Source: Auricularia sp. M13 (lineage: Eukaryota; Basidiomycota; Agaricomycetes; Auriculariales; Auriculariaceae). Taken from it: 64,000 nt of DNA. Below the pieces are notes generated by a model, which searched no databases, was not told where the DNA came from, and was given only the letters and a program-made list of their open reading frames with translations. Shown here in pieces: positions 31,034 through 42,204 of the stretch. Position numbers and translations under genes: made by a program. The stretch lies in contig CM073198.1 in assembly GCA_037042915.1 (NCBI GenBank), positions 496,001 through 560,000 on the forward strand, given 5' to 3'. Within the stretch, counting starts at the first letter, position 1, and each line of letters starts with the position of its first letter.

Positions 31034-32320
31034 CTACTGCCCCGCCTCGAGCCCATTTCCCGTGTTGTATTCCTCGAGGATGAGCGCGAGCTCATCTGCC
31101 TCGTCGCCGTCCTCGAACTGGTTGTTGGCCAGGAACACCTGATACTCGTGGTCGTATTCGGCGTTGAGGTTATAGACGTCATTGGCGTTGCGCTGGGCGG
31201 GTGAAGGCGTTCCCGGTGTCGGCGGATACGGCGTGGCCATGCAGACGGGGGAGAGCCGCGACGCGAAGCGCTCGCGCCTGAGGTCCGCGATACGCTGCTG
31301 CTGCACGGCTTCCGGCAGCGGCGGGTTCTTGCACTGTAGGGCGCCGCGGTGTGACTCTGACAGCGGCTCCCCGCAGCGCATGCACGTGGAGGGGCCACGC
31401 GGCGTGCCGACGGCACCCCGCGGCGTGTTGGGCGTCATGGTGCGGTCAGGCGACGCAGGCGTGGACGGCGGTGGCGGCGTCGACTGACGGCGCGGAATGA
31501 ACGGCGTGGCGTGCGGGTCGAGCTGGCCTGCGCGGTGCGGGCTGGCCTCGCGCGACGCGTACGGTGGGAGCGGCGAGGCCCTGCCGTATGTCCCTCGGCC
31601 GCGCACAGGCGAAGGGGTGATGCGCTGGATCGTGGCGCGCAGTTGCTCGAGCTCGCGCTGCTGCGCCGCGAGTAGGGACGCTTGGGCGTCGATGGCCGAC
31701 TTCTGGCTGAGCTGGGCGTCGACATCGGTCTGCTTGGCGACGATATCCGCGTGATCGAGGTCGCCGAGGTACGCGCAGAAGTCGGGCCAGTCGGCGTCCT
31801 TGTTCTTGTTGCGCCATTCGCGAAGGAGCTTGGCCACGCCCGCGGGTACCTGCTCGTAGGTGAACAGAATGAGGTCGGCCGCCGACGAGGTGGTCTTCTT
31901 GCCCAACAGCTCGAGCTCTTCGGCGAATTCTGCGATGCGCCAGCGCGTGTCGTCCGGGCTGGCGTTCGGAATGCGCACCCGCTGGTCCAGTTCCTCGCGG
32001 GTCAACTTCTTGGCGCGGAACCGAAGGATGCGCTCCTCGTGGTCCGGCTTCGCGACCTTGGGCTTCGGCCAGCGCATGTTGAAGAGCGCGACGAGCTGAT
32101 CCCAGCTCTCCTGCTGCGCTGGCGTGAGCTCCTCCCACCATTCGAGGGCGTCGCCGAGGAGAAACTTGGGGAGCTGGCGGGCTTTCTGCTTTTTCTCTCC
32201 CGTTATCGTAGCGCCGACCACCTGCGGCGCCATGTATTTTTCGAACTCGTGCATCCAGGTCTGTGCAGCCGTCGCCGAGTCGCCGTAGAGGCTCGGCAGC
32301 TGGAAGTTATTGGCTTGCAT
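31034..32320 (-). CDS. element A gag
   Basis: Frame of about 428 aa from the ATG at 32320. Helical capsid-like part: WMHEFEKYMAPQVVG, FLLGDALEWWEELTPAQQES, RWPKPKVAKPDHEERILRFR and LLREWRNKNKDADWPDFCAY. Then a coiled segment (SLLAAQQRELEQLRATIQRI), a Pro/Arg-rich linker and a single Cys/His cluster (CMRCGEPLSESHRGALQC), which is a variant zinc knuckle with a longer spacing than CCHC. It ends with an acidic segment near 31040. The annotated start avoids an upstream frame that only reads out of the LTR. Confidence 0.85.
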   Translation of the reverse strand: MQANNFQLPSLYGDSATAAQTWMHEFEKYMAPQVVGATITGEKKQKARQLPKFLLGDALEWWEELTPAQQESWDQLVALFNMRWPKPKVAKPDHEERILRFRAKKLTREELDQRVRIPNASPDDTRWRIAEFAEELELLGKKTTSSAADLILFTYEQVPAGVAKLLREWRNKNKDADWPDFCAYLGDLDHADIVAKQTDVDAQLSQKSAIDAQASLLAAQQRELEQLRATIQRITPSPVRGRGTYGRASPLPPYASREASPHRAGQLDPHATPFIPRRQSTPPPPSTPASPDRTMTPNTPRGAVGTPRGPSTCMRCGEPLSESHRGALQCKNPPLPEAVQQQRIADLRRERFASRLSPVCMATPYPPTPGTPSPAQRNANDVYNLNAEYDHEYQVFLANNQFEDGDEADELALILEEYNTGNGLEAGQ

Positions 32321-32469
32321 AGTCGTGTTATCGTGCGTCGTCGTCGTTGCCGCTCCGGTGCTCGGTGTCGGCTGTTGCCAAGCGGTATGCGCAGTGCCGA
32401 TCTGGTCGGCGGGGGTCACAAAGCGGGTGTACGCCAGAGTGGACAGGTCGCGCGAGTCGCGAGTCTCAC

Positions 32470-32480
32470 GGTGATCACCA
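32470..32480 (-). other. primer-binding-site candidate of element A
   Basis: On the minus strand TGGTGATCACC begins two bases after the 5' LTR, the normal place for tRNA priming. The tRNA was not identified. Confidence 0.5.
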
Positions 32481-32482
32481 CG

Positions 32483-32583
32483 TGTGGTAGTCGCGGGTGT
32501 CCGGGAACAGGTCAAGATAGGGAACAAGCCGATATACATCCGGGCAGATCTATCCTACGGTCCGTGCACTCCAGCCTGCCACA
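32483..32583 (-). repeat. 5' LTR of element A
   Basis: 101 bp, apparently identical to 3296-3396, followed by the target duplication TCAT at 32584-32587. Confidence 0.93.
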
Positions 32584-33673
32584 TCATCTAATACAGCATT
32601 CAGACCTTTCATGAGCTGGGGGAAGAAGGTTGAATATGGCGAGGATGCGATATCGTAGCTCCTCTCAGAACGTGAGTTCAATACCGTCAGCTGTGTTTCC
32701 GAAGCAGAGCGTTGAAGAGATCACTTGGTCCCTGTCAATGGCTCTATGAGACGTCCCAGTAAAGCTGCCAGTTCTCACCCTCATCTACTACATTGATGCG
32801 ACTGATTTTGTTGCGACATTCCGCCTCGTTACATGAAGTACGAATCGGTTAGCGCATCTCGTCTCAATGATCGTTAGTGCATTTCTGCGATGCTCAAATA
32901 CTAGCTGGTTGTGGAGGTTCCGAGCTTCACCAATAAGTACTGTGTCTCATTTCCGATGAAAGGGATTTCTGTTCCGTGGCCTTCTGCGGAACACAGATGA
33001 TACTGCAACTATCTCATCAACGCCAACACCTGACGCAGTCTTTCTGACACTGATGCAAATTAATGACGACGGGCCCGCACGCAGTTCGTTGATGAATTTG
33101 CCAGTCTGGCCAGCGAAGAAAAGCTACAGCACCCTTCGATTTAGTGCAGGCATTCGTCTGAGTCTCAGCCTAACCGAAGCCAACCTGGCTGGATCTTCCG
33201 ATATAGTCTGTGACTGACCAATGAGGGACCTTGCAACAGATATCACCAGGCACACGCGACGAGTTGGTATCCAGCCAACAAGATTGTGGCTATGCAAATT
33301 TGCAGTCGCAACGCGATTCGCACCCGAGCACGGCGCGCTCCCAAGGACCCGGTGTTCGCATCGTCTGAGGCAGTCTGGAGGCAGCTCAGCACAGGGGCTC
33401 GAGGTTGAGCGCGCGCGCGGCGCTAACCGTGCGACAAACTTTGATCCCAGTCCGTGTCAGCGCTGATTGGCATTTTGCATCTCGTGCCGACTCCGATCCT
33501 CGAAGTTGGCTTGCCTCATCTCCGCAGTCGCAGATAGCGTCCAGGCTGATGCATAAAATGGAGGCTGCGGTGGTCGAGTCCCGCCAAAGCATTGATTCTC
33601 CCCCTCCTTCCCCTTCCCCTTCCCCTTCTTCCCGTTCCAGGGCCTCTTTTTCTCCTCTGAGCTGCACCGCAAG
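32584..33673. other. spacer upstream of the WSC gene
   Basis: No supported gene. A pyrimidine-rich stretch with repeats of CCCCTT at about 33600-33640 sits 35-75 bases before the WSC gene ATG and resembles the CT-rich leader of expressed fungal genes. Confidence 0.5.
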
Positions 33674-36600
33674 ATGTGGCCCTCGGCGACTGTTTCCGTT
33701 TCGCTCGCCCTTCTTTTCGCCCGCGATGCCTCTGCGTTCTTCCGCATGCCCTGCGCCCAGCCCGTCGTCGTCGACCGCGCTGACCCGTGCGTGCACCCTC
33801 GCCCTGTCCGCGTGCTTTGCGCTCAGACGACTCTTGCAGGATCGTGAACCCGGGCAAGGTCTCCGGTCACTTGCACACTGTACGTCTTGGTCATCCTCCG
33901 ACCCTGTCCTCTGCTTATGCGCGCGCAGATTTCCGGCGGGGTACGTGTGTTTCACCAGAGCGCTCGGCGCGTTGACATTAAGACGCTGGTTGCGTGCAGA
34001 ATGGGTGCGTCGGCGACTGGTGCGGTATCGTCCTCATACTCATTGTCCATGCAGATTCGACTTCAACATGACGTTCGACACCGCCCGCCAGTCGACGTGC
34101 GCGACCTGCATGGCCAAGCAGGATCTTTCCAACTACTGGACGCCGACGCTCTTTTTCCGCAGCCAGGATGGCAAATTCCAACGCGTACGTTCTTGCTGGC
34201 GCCCCGTGCAATCACGGACTTACAAGTCCATGGCTGTTTCAGGTTAAGCAAGTCGGCGGCATGACCGTCTACTACCTGCAGCGCCGGAGCAGCGACGACG
34301 AGAAGCTGAACGCATTCCCGCCGGTACGTCCTCCTCAAATGCAATTCAGAACTGTTCCGTGCTGACGCGACGCTGTGCAGGGCTTCCGCATGCTGGCGGG
34401 CAACCCCGCTCTGCGCTCCTACGACGAGAACGACGTCGCCCAGAACGCTATCACGCACGTCTGCCTCGGCGGCCCCGAGAACGGTGAATGGCCATGGCTC
34501 CCCAAGGCCAACTGCCCGAACGGTCTCCGCACCCAGGTCTTCTTCCCCTCGTATGTCCTCCGGACCTCTCCTTAGTTTTGAGGCTCATGTTCATCGTTAT
34601 GCAGGTGCTGGAACGGCAAGGTACCTACGAGAGCGCTACAAGAGGACTGTACCTCGCTGACTGTTTGTAGGATGTCGACAGCCCCGACCACAAGAGCCAC
34701 GTCGCCTACCCGTCCAGCTTCAACGGTGGCAAGTGCCCGGAGACGCACCCCGTCCGCCTCATCTCCATCTTCTACGAGGTCATGTGGGACGTCAACGCCT
34801 GGGCTGACCAGTGGTGGAACGCGGACGGCCTTGGCCACCCGCTCGTCCTCTCCAACGGTGACCCCACGGGCTACGGTTTGTAAGTCGCGGGCTGTTTCCT
34901 TTCAGTCATTCCTTGGTATTGAGAGAGTTTCGTTTTCGTTAGCCACGGCGACTTCCTCAACGGCTGGGACGTCGACGTGCTCCAGCGCGCCATCGACACG
35001 TGCAACAACAACTCCGGGTACGTTTTCTGCTCGTTCTCGTTCAATAATCTGCAGACGACTGAGGCGCGCGTTTCCAGCTCGATGGAGGACTGTGGCGCGC
35101 TCGAGCTCCGCACGCACGATGAGATGCAGGACTGCGAGCTGGCGTCGCGCGTGCCCGACACGCTCAACGGCTGTACGTCTCTCTCCTTTGACCCCCCCCT
35201 CTCGTCCTTCTTCTGGCTGACATCTGCATCTGAAGGGATCGACCGTCTCCCCGGCTGCAACGACGTCACCCTGGGCCCCGAGAACGCTAAGATGCAGCCG
35301 CCGAGCGCGTGCGGCGCGTCGGAGGTCATCCTGCCCAAGGGCCGCTCGATGCTCACGGACGTCGAGGGATGGACGACCGTCGGCTGCGCGTCCGAGGAGA
35401 ACGGCCGCGCGCTCGAGAAGGCGATCGACGTCGACAACTTGACGCCCGCTCTGTGCGCGGCGGCCTGCTCCCAGGTAAGCCACTACGCCGCGGGAGTTTC
35501 AGGATGAGTTTCTGATGATGACTTGATTCTCGTAGGCTGGCTACAAGTTCGCCGGTGTCGAGTACGGCAGGGAGTGCTACTGCGGCAACAGCATCGACCA
35601 GAGCAAGCTCGGCGCGACGCGCTGCAACATGCAGTGCGCCGGTGACCCGAACGCGCTTTGTACGTCGAATCCTCGCGGCTGTTCTTGTGCAGCTTATTGA
35701 CGCCGTGTTTGCTTTTGTTTCTGTATAGGCGGTGGAGGCAAGCGTCTGGCGGTCTACCAGCAGGGCGGCGACGCGCCTGCTCCCCCGCCAGGCGAGAAGC
35801 CCCCGGTTCCCGCGCCGACTGAGACCCCCGAGCCCGCGCCGACCGCGTCGCCCGAGCCCGCTGAGCCGCCTGTCCCTACTGAGACTGCTGCGCCCGAGCC
35901 TGCGCCCTCGCCCGAGCCCACGGAGACCGTTGCCCCCGAGCCCACTGCGCAACCGACCCCTGCACCTGAGCCCACGGAGACCGAGACAGAGGCGCCCGCG
36001 CCGCCCGCAGAGACCGAGACGGAGGCGCCCGCGCCGCCCACGGAGACCGAGCCCACCTCGACGGCGCCCGTCGAGACGCCCGGTCCCAAGCCGCCCATCT
36101 CCGCGCCGGGCCCCGCGCAGCCGCCTCCCCCGGAGACGCCGGGTAACTCGACGGCCTTCCCGAGCCCCGACGCGAACTGGGAGTCGCTCGGCTGCTTCGT
36201 CGACCCGCTTCGCCCCCGTGCGCTGCGCGGCAGCAACATGTCGGAGGACGTCCCAATGACGCCGCTCGTCTGTGTCAACCACTGCGCCAAGCTTGGATTC
36301 GCCGTACGTAGAGCCATTCTCAGTGTGGACAGACCATTTACTTACGATGACTTTCTGGCAGTACGCCGGCACTGAGTACGGTGGGGAGTGCTACTGCGAC
36401 AACCAGCTCTCCGAGGGCACTGTCGCCGCTCCGGACGAAGAGTGCGCCAAGGCTTGTATGTCTCTTTTTTCTTGATTGCGGGTTAAGCTTCCGCTGATCG
36501 CGATTTTTTTTTTTTTTTTTTCTTCTTTTGCAGGCGAGGGCGACGACGCAGCCAAGTGCGGTGGCGCCGCGCGCTTGAACCTTTACAAGTTCAAGGAGGG

Positions 36601-36808
36601 TGCTGTCATCCTCAACCCGAACCCCATGCCGCAGCCGACGTCCAACCTCGTTCCGGGTAGCAGCCAGTCGGCGAAGCCGACGGCGACGTCGTCGTCGTCG
36701 CGCCCCCGCAAGACGCACCACCACTACCGCCCCCACCACCCGCACCGGCCGGCGCAGCCGCAGACGCCCGCGCATTCCCGCCGCGCGTCGCGCATGCGCG
36801 TCGCCTAA
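33674..36808 (+). CDS. secreted DUF1996 protein with two WSC domains
   Basis: Sixteen exons, 750 aa: 33674-33786, 33840-33879, 33929-33940, 34000-34004, 34055-34184, 34243-34323, 34381-34550, 34605-34620, 34671-34879, 34943-35017, 35078-35172, 35236-35474, 35536-35659, 35729-36303, 36362-36455, 36534-36808. A signal peptide (MWPSATVSVSLALLFARDAS) leads into a DUF1996 domain of about 300 residues (ADPIVNPGKVSGHLHT, FDTARQSTCATCMAKQDLSN, HGDFLNGWD). It is followed by a WSC domain (TTVGCASEENG to CGGGKRLAVY), a Pro/Thr/Glu-rich linker, a second WSC domain (ESLGCFVDPLRPRAL to CGGAARLNLYKF) and a basic His/Arg-rich tail. WSC modules bind glucans; the protein is probably extracellular or wall-associated. 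The 12-nt and 5-nt exons restore the conserved HTISGGNGF segment of DUF1996. Catalytic role, if any, unknown. Confidence 0.85.
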
Positions 36809-37216
36809 ATTCGTCGCGTCTGCATGATCAACTTTTCTATGCGCGCCCCGTATTGGCGTCGCGGGACGGCGCCGCTGGAGAAAGCCCTGAATGAACTGAA
36901 AGCCGCTTTTTGAGATCCAGAACACGGGGTTGCGCGTAGCTGGCCATACCATCTCGCGTTGTCTTCCTCTCTTCTCTTTCTCCATTCCTTAATTGTCTAT
37001 TTATGTACCACATACGCCGTGGGCTTTTACTTAAGCTTCACTGACCGCAATAAATAACTTGCGTCGCCTCAAGTGCGATATCTTCCCTCTCTCTTGCGAT
37101 GCGACATCGGTCAAGGTTGAATTTGTTCCTGGGTTTGAATTTTACTGCATCCGCGGATCCGTCGGCTTTCGATCCGAACCACTTGGATTCTGCAGCCGGC
37201 TGCACCTTTGCTTGCG
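36809..37216. other. 3' UTR and short spacer
   Basis: Presumed 3' UTR of the WSC gene (AATAAAT near 37050) running into the leader of the dehydrogenase gene. No other gene seen. Confidence 0.5.
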
Positions 37217-38244
37217 ATGGATCTTGGATTTCAAGGTGTTCATGTTTTGGTCACTGGTAAGTGCATGCTTTGATTGTGTGCGAATCCTTTTTAACAATAG
37301 TTCAGGCGCCAGCGGAGGCATTGGTCTTGCGGCGTGCAAGGTCTTTCTCGGTCAGTGGAACAGTTGTTCACAGATATTGAGCTGCAAGTTGATAACCTTA
37401 CTCGTGCCTAATTTTCTTGAAGATCTTGGTGCCACGGTGACAGCACACTACAGGACATCGGCCACACCGCTCACAGATGCCTTCGGCGACCGCGTCCATC
37501 TTGCCCAGGCCGAATTATCGAACGAACAAGATGTGGAACGCATGTTTGCGCAGCTGCACGCGCCCGTCTCAGTCGTAGTCGTAAACCATGGCATCTGGGA
37601 GACGCGCGACGCGGCGCTGGTCGACATGGATCTACAGCAGTGGAATCACACCATCGCGAGCAACCTCACAAGCTCCTTCCTCGTTGTCCGCGCATATCTC
37701 CGCCAACTGCGCAATGCAGGGGACAACGTGAAAGATCACGCGTCCGTCGTCCTCGTGGGCAGCACGGCGGGTCGCTTCGGCGAGGCTGACCATGGCGATT
37801 ACGCCGCGAGCAAAAGTGGTATGCCCGCGCTCATTTCATTTATCTTCGCTGTTCACTCAAAAATCGCTATCAGCATTAATGTACGGTTTTGCACTTTCCC
37901 TCAAGAACGAGATCGTACGGATCGCGCCTCGCGCGCGCGTAAACACCATCGCTCCTGGCTGGGTGCGGACGCCCATGGCCGAGGAAGCCCTCAAAGACCG
38001 CGCCGTCGTCTACCGCTCTCTGGCCACGTGAGTGACGAGTCTCTACATTTGCGGAATGCTCACTGAGCCGACTGGCAGAACGCCCCTGAAGCGGTTCGCA
38101 ACTGCGGAGCAAGTGGCAACGCAGATTGCGATTGTCGCGTCGAACCGCGTCTCGGGCCATCTGACAGGGGAGGTCATCACCGTTGCTGGCGGAATGGAGG
38201 GACGCCTGCTAAATCGCCCGGAGGATATTGGCAGCTCGTATTGA
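37217..38244 (+). CDS. short-chain dehydrogenase/reductase
   Basis: Five exons (37217-37256, 37306-37350, 37423-37818, 37874-38027, 38079-38244) give 266 aa, the usual size for a classical SDR. The nucleotide-binding loop TGASGGIGLA lies at about residues 13-22. The catalytic set is visible: Ser in VVLVGSTAG, then Tyr and Lys in DYAASKS. The PGWVRTPM segment after it and the C-terminal GEVITVAGGM (substrate end, usually VDGG) fit 3-oxoacyl-ACP-reductase-like members. In place of the common NNAG strand motif it has NHGIW. It would use NAD(P)H to reduce or oxidise a carbonyl or alcohol; the substrate cannot be told. The ATG lies six codons before the first beta strand. Confidence 0.88.
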
Positions 38245-39045
38245 ATTTGTGAGTAGGAATTGGCTCCTGGAATCAATCGTATGAAATTATGTTGCTGTCA
38301 GGGTAGCGGATGCGCGTGGCTGAGTTGGGACCGAACCGGAAAATTTCTACCTGAACTGCCAGCGCATTTGTGCGTACATGACTTGCACTGGCATATGTGA
38401 CATCTGCTCCCCTTCACATAGCCTGGCTAACTGCGTATCTGCATTTGTTCTCTGTTATGCCGCGCTGGCTTGTCGTAGCTCGCCAGCGTCGTGGCGTAGC
38501 AAACTGCTATCGAAAGGGTGCTATGCGATAAGTGATTGGTGGCGATAGAGTGAGCTTCTTTCTTGCTCCTACAATGTGCGGCTGATTTCCACGGTTGGTT
38601 TAATGAACTGCGAGGGCGATGCATGATGGAATGCAAGTCGGCTGCGCTGTGGTGCCGTCCCAACCTGTAGCATCACGTCTCAGGTGGTCATACCATTGGA
38701 GTCGAAGACCGGGTCAAGCTCAACTACGGAACCGACTGCCTGAAATGTGGCTTCTACCTCCGCATAGAGATTGGAAGCACCCTAGCTATGTATATCAAGC
38801 CCTCTTTTTTTTTTTTTTTTGGGCCTGCTTAAGGTCCTTCGCGCAGAGCGCATGCGGACACTGAGTAATTACATCGATACATGGTTGAATGCACATTATT
38901 CGTTGAGAAGGGACTCAATCCGGGCTTCATCGCCCATATATCCAGCCGTGCGTTCTCGGGGGCGTGCCCCATGTCGTTCGGCTTCGGAGTTATCAAGCCC
39001 TCTCAGCGGTCGTAGGCTTACTGTCTTTCTTCCTACCCCTATACA
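38245..39045. other. spacer before the NLR pair
   Basis: AT-balanced sequence with a T-run at about 38803-38820. No supported gene; the last part holds the 5' leader of the first NLR gene. Confidence 0.5.
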
Positions 39046-42000
39046 ATGCCCTTCGTCGCTCCACCCGGTGTTATCTCAGCAGGGACGGACCTTGCAGGCC
39101 AAGCCGCAGAACCAGTGCGCACGATCGGAGGAATTGCCAGTGAAATGCTCGACATCGTGGGGGTATGACTTCATGCATCTTCATGGGCATATACATATTC
39201 GCGCTGAACTCGCATGCAGGCAGTACGTGTGAATTCCGAGATGGCTGAGGCACTTGCTCGCCGGGCTAGTGCTATGGCTTCAATCCTCGAGGATGTCGAC
39301 ACGGATATATTGCTGAGCTGTTCCGCGGTTCAATCCTTCCAGCGGTCCGTATGAATCCCTCAGTTGCCGTGCCTTCGTGACCAGCAACAGAGTCCTGCTC
39401 AACACTTACGAAGCGCTATCCACACTGGGTCGACAGTCTTACTTCTCACAGCTTCTCCATCAGCACCGCGATAAAAATACGCTGATTGGCCTATCCGACG
39501 ACATGGGCAACTCGTTCGACAGAGTCATGGTGAGAACTGCGTCACGGATTCGCAAACTATCGCTGACGCCGCAAAGGTTGAATTGAGTATGCAGACTGAC
39601 CACATTCTCGCCGAAGACTTAACACATGCCCGCGTGCGCGGGGCGGCCATGCTTAGCGCACTTGAAGACTCTGCGCCGGCGCGGACGGTACCTATTCCCC
39701 CGAAGCCACAGCTTTTCTTTGGCCGTTCCTTGGAAACCACGGCTGCTGTGGAGTCGATTCTGCGCGAACCCGCGGGTCGTGTCGCCATCCTGGGAGGACC
39801 GGGAATGGGGAAAACGACGCTCGCATTGTCTGTTCTCCACCATCCCACAGTCACGAAGCGCTTCTCTATGCGTCTTTTCATCCCGTGCGACGCGGCGGAG
39901 GGTAGAGGCTCCGTGCTGATCATCATTGCCGAAGCCCTAGGCATTCTTGACGCGGGCCCAACGATCCAGAAGCGCAGATTGACCGAGTTTCTTGGTACAG
40001 ATCCCGCTCTCCTCGTGCTCGATAACTTCGAATCTGCTTGGGAATCGCCGACTCAGCGGGCTGACGCGGAAGATGTTCTTCAGTTTCTCGAGTCAATCCA
40101 GAGTCTCTCAGTTATCCTGACCATGCGAGGCACGGAACGACCTCAGGGCGTCCGCTGGAGCCGACCATTCTTGCCGCCTTTGGCCCCGCTGAGCGACGTT
40201 GCGGCGCAACAGACGCTCGTCTCGATCGCAGACAGGACCGAATCTGACCCTGGTATATGCACCCTTCTTGCACATACGGACAATATCCCATTGGCCGTAA
40301 TTCTATTGGCGAATCTCGTGCAATACGAGCCACCGGATGTCCTCCTGGCGCGCTGGACCGAGGTTCAAACGTCCATGCTCACTCGTGGGAACCGCGCAGA
40401 CCGCTTAACGAGCCTTGACGCCTCCATCGATCTCTCGCTGAATTCTCCCAGGATGACCGCCATCCCCGCCGCTACGCTGCTGCTCGGCGTGCTGGCGCTC
40501 CTGCCTTATGGAGTCGTTGCGGCAGATGTGTGCCTATGGGATCTCCCACGCTCCGCGGAGGCGCTATCCGTTCTTCACCAGACCTCTCTTGCGACGCGGA
40601 ACAGCGAGCAGCGTATCTACGTCCTAGCGCCCGTCCGCCAATTTGTACTTGCACACTATCCTCCGTCGGACGACTCGTTGTCGAATGTCTACAGCCACTT
40701 CTTCGCATTGACCAAACTCGCGAACCTGTCGAATCTGTCGACCTGCACGTCAGGAGTACTCGCGGACGTCGCGCAGGAACTGGGAAATATCGAAGCAATT
40801 ATCAGCTTTGCGCTCACGCGCCGCGGCCATGCCTGTCGCGACGCCGTACAGGCTGTGCTTGACCTGGGAGGGCTGTACAACGAGACGCTACTAGGACCTG
40901 CTACAAAACTTCTGCCGGTCGCGTTGTCGGTTGCACAAGAATGCGGATGGGATGCGCTGTGCGCCGAGTTGCTCATCCGCTGGGGCATTCTCGCCTTCAA
41001 CTCCAGCATGCCCGGAGATTATCAGAGCCTCCTTCTCCAAGCGCTCCAGATTTACCAGAGAATAGGAAACGTAATGGGCGCTATCGAATGCAGCTTGCGG
41101 CTCTCGGCGTTCCTGCCGCCGCAGGACGCCATCATCGAAGTCGGGCGCTTGCTCGACTTGGCGCGTGAAAACGGCGACCTGCGGCGCACATCGCGGTGTC
41201 TAGTCGCGCTTGCGAATGCCCACAAGCGTGCCGGGAGACCGACAGATGCTGTCGCGCATCATCAACGGGCCATCGCAGTTCTCGAGACGGTCGTCGGCGG
41301 GAAGGCGGACCACGAGCTGATCATGCTGAAATTCAGGCTGGGCGAGAGGCACCAGCGGCTGGGCAACCTTCGTACCGCGCTGCACCTGTACGAATATGCC
41401 GCTGCGGCTTTCGAGGCGACGCAGCTGCTTGCGCGGACGAACCACGTCTACATGCAACTTGCATGCATATTCATCGACCAGGGCAAGCCGCGCGATGCGG
41501 TGCGCTTTGCGACCAGAGTCATGGAGGGTAACGCACCTGCAATATCCCACAGCGAACGATACAGCCTCCTCTACCTTGTGGTAGGGCACGCGATGATGGG
41601 TGAAATCGAGACCGCCACAGCCGCCGTCGAACGCATCCAGCGCTCCTGCCCGGAAGGAGGATTTTCGCCCTACATGCTGGCCCGAGTGCTCGACATGCGC
41701 GCATCTGTGGCTTATGCTGCGCGCGACTATGAGACGGCACACAGCTTAGTTACCGCCGCGCGGGAAACAGTACGCCGCCGCGATCCCTGCGAACCGCTTG
41801 AACTGTCGCTAGAGATGGAGGGTGGACTCGTCGAAACACTGGGGCAGGTAATGCTAGCACAAGGACGCACCAGCGACGCAGCAGTCCTAGCTTGCACGGC
41901 GGCCATCGTCAACAGGAAATCAAACAACAACGTAGGTTTGTTGAAATCCCTCGTACTGATGGCAGAAGTCCTGGACTCCGAGTGCGCCGAGGTCCTACTC

Positions 42001-42204
42001 GATGCAACGTTTCTTCCTATTTTCAGGATGGGCCTTTCCATCGACCTCGGAAAGGCATTTCTGCGTTCGGCGACTGTGGCTGAGCAACGTGGCATGCACT
42101 ATCTGGCCCGCACGCGCGCAGAGCGTGCTCTAAAGCACTTTGGAGCCATAAAGGCTGATTGGCGTATATCTGTTGCACAGAAACTTGTCGATTACGATGG
42201 CTGA
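39046..42204 (+). CDS. NLR protein 1: helical N-terminus, NB-ARC, TPR-like repeats
   Basis: Four exons (39046-39162, 39220-39344, 39385-39529, 39577-42204), 1004 aa. Residues 1-150 are helical: an Ala/Gly/Val-rich first segment, then RVNSEMAEALARRASAMASI and RQSYFSQLLHQHRDKNTLIG, the pattern of the HeLo/MLKL-NTD four-helix bundle of fungal NLRs. The NB-ARC follows: P-loop GGPGMGKTT (about 202-210), Walker B LLVLDNFESAWE (about 277), sensor ILTMRGTERPQGVRW and GLPL-like NIPLAVILLANL (about 360). The rest is TPR-like helical hairpins (GAIECSLRLSAFLPP, ALHLYEYAAAAFEATQ) ending in LARTRAERALKHFGAIKADW. NLRs of this build act as intracellular sensors of non-self or effector activity; bundles of this type can permeabilise membranes on activation. 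No LRRs. Ligand unknown. The ATG is supported by equal-sized first exons in the paralogues. Confidence 0.9.

Larger units (their letters stand above)
3296..32583 (-). mobile_element. LTR retrotransposon A (Ty3/Gypsy), carrying two nested insertions
   Basis: Bounded by 101-bp direct repeats at 3296-3396 and 32483-32583 that look identical and begin TGTGG and end CCACA. The flanking TCAT on both sides (3292-3295, 32584-32587) is a 4-bp target duplication. Read on the minus strand, the order is gag, protease, reverse transcriptase, RNase H, integrase, which is the Ty3/Gypsy order. Two younger plus-strand elements sit inside: B between protease and RT, and C between RT and RNase H. Without them A is about 6.2 kb. 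A primer-site-like TGGTGATCACC starts two bases inside the 5' LTR (32480-32470, minus) and a G-rich polypurine tract (3397-3410) abuts the 3' LTR. The element is broken, mainly by the two insertions. The identical LTRs suggest a recent origin even though it is the oldest layer of the nest. Confidence 0.93.

Noticed and set aside
33386-33955. Minus-strand 189-aa frame opposite the WSC gene start
   Set aside because: It is the shadow of the CT-rich leader and first exons of the plus-strand gene.
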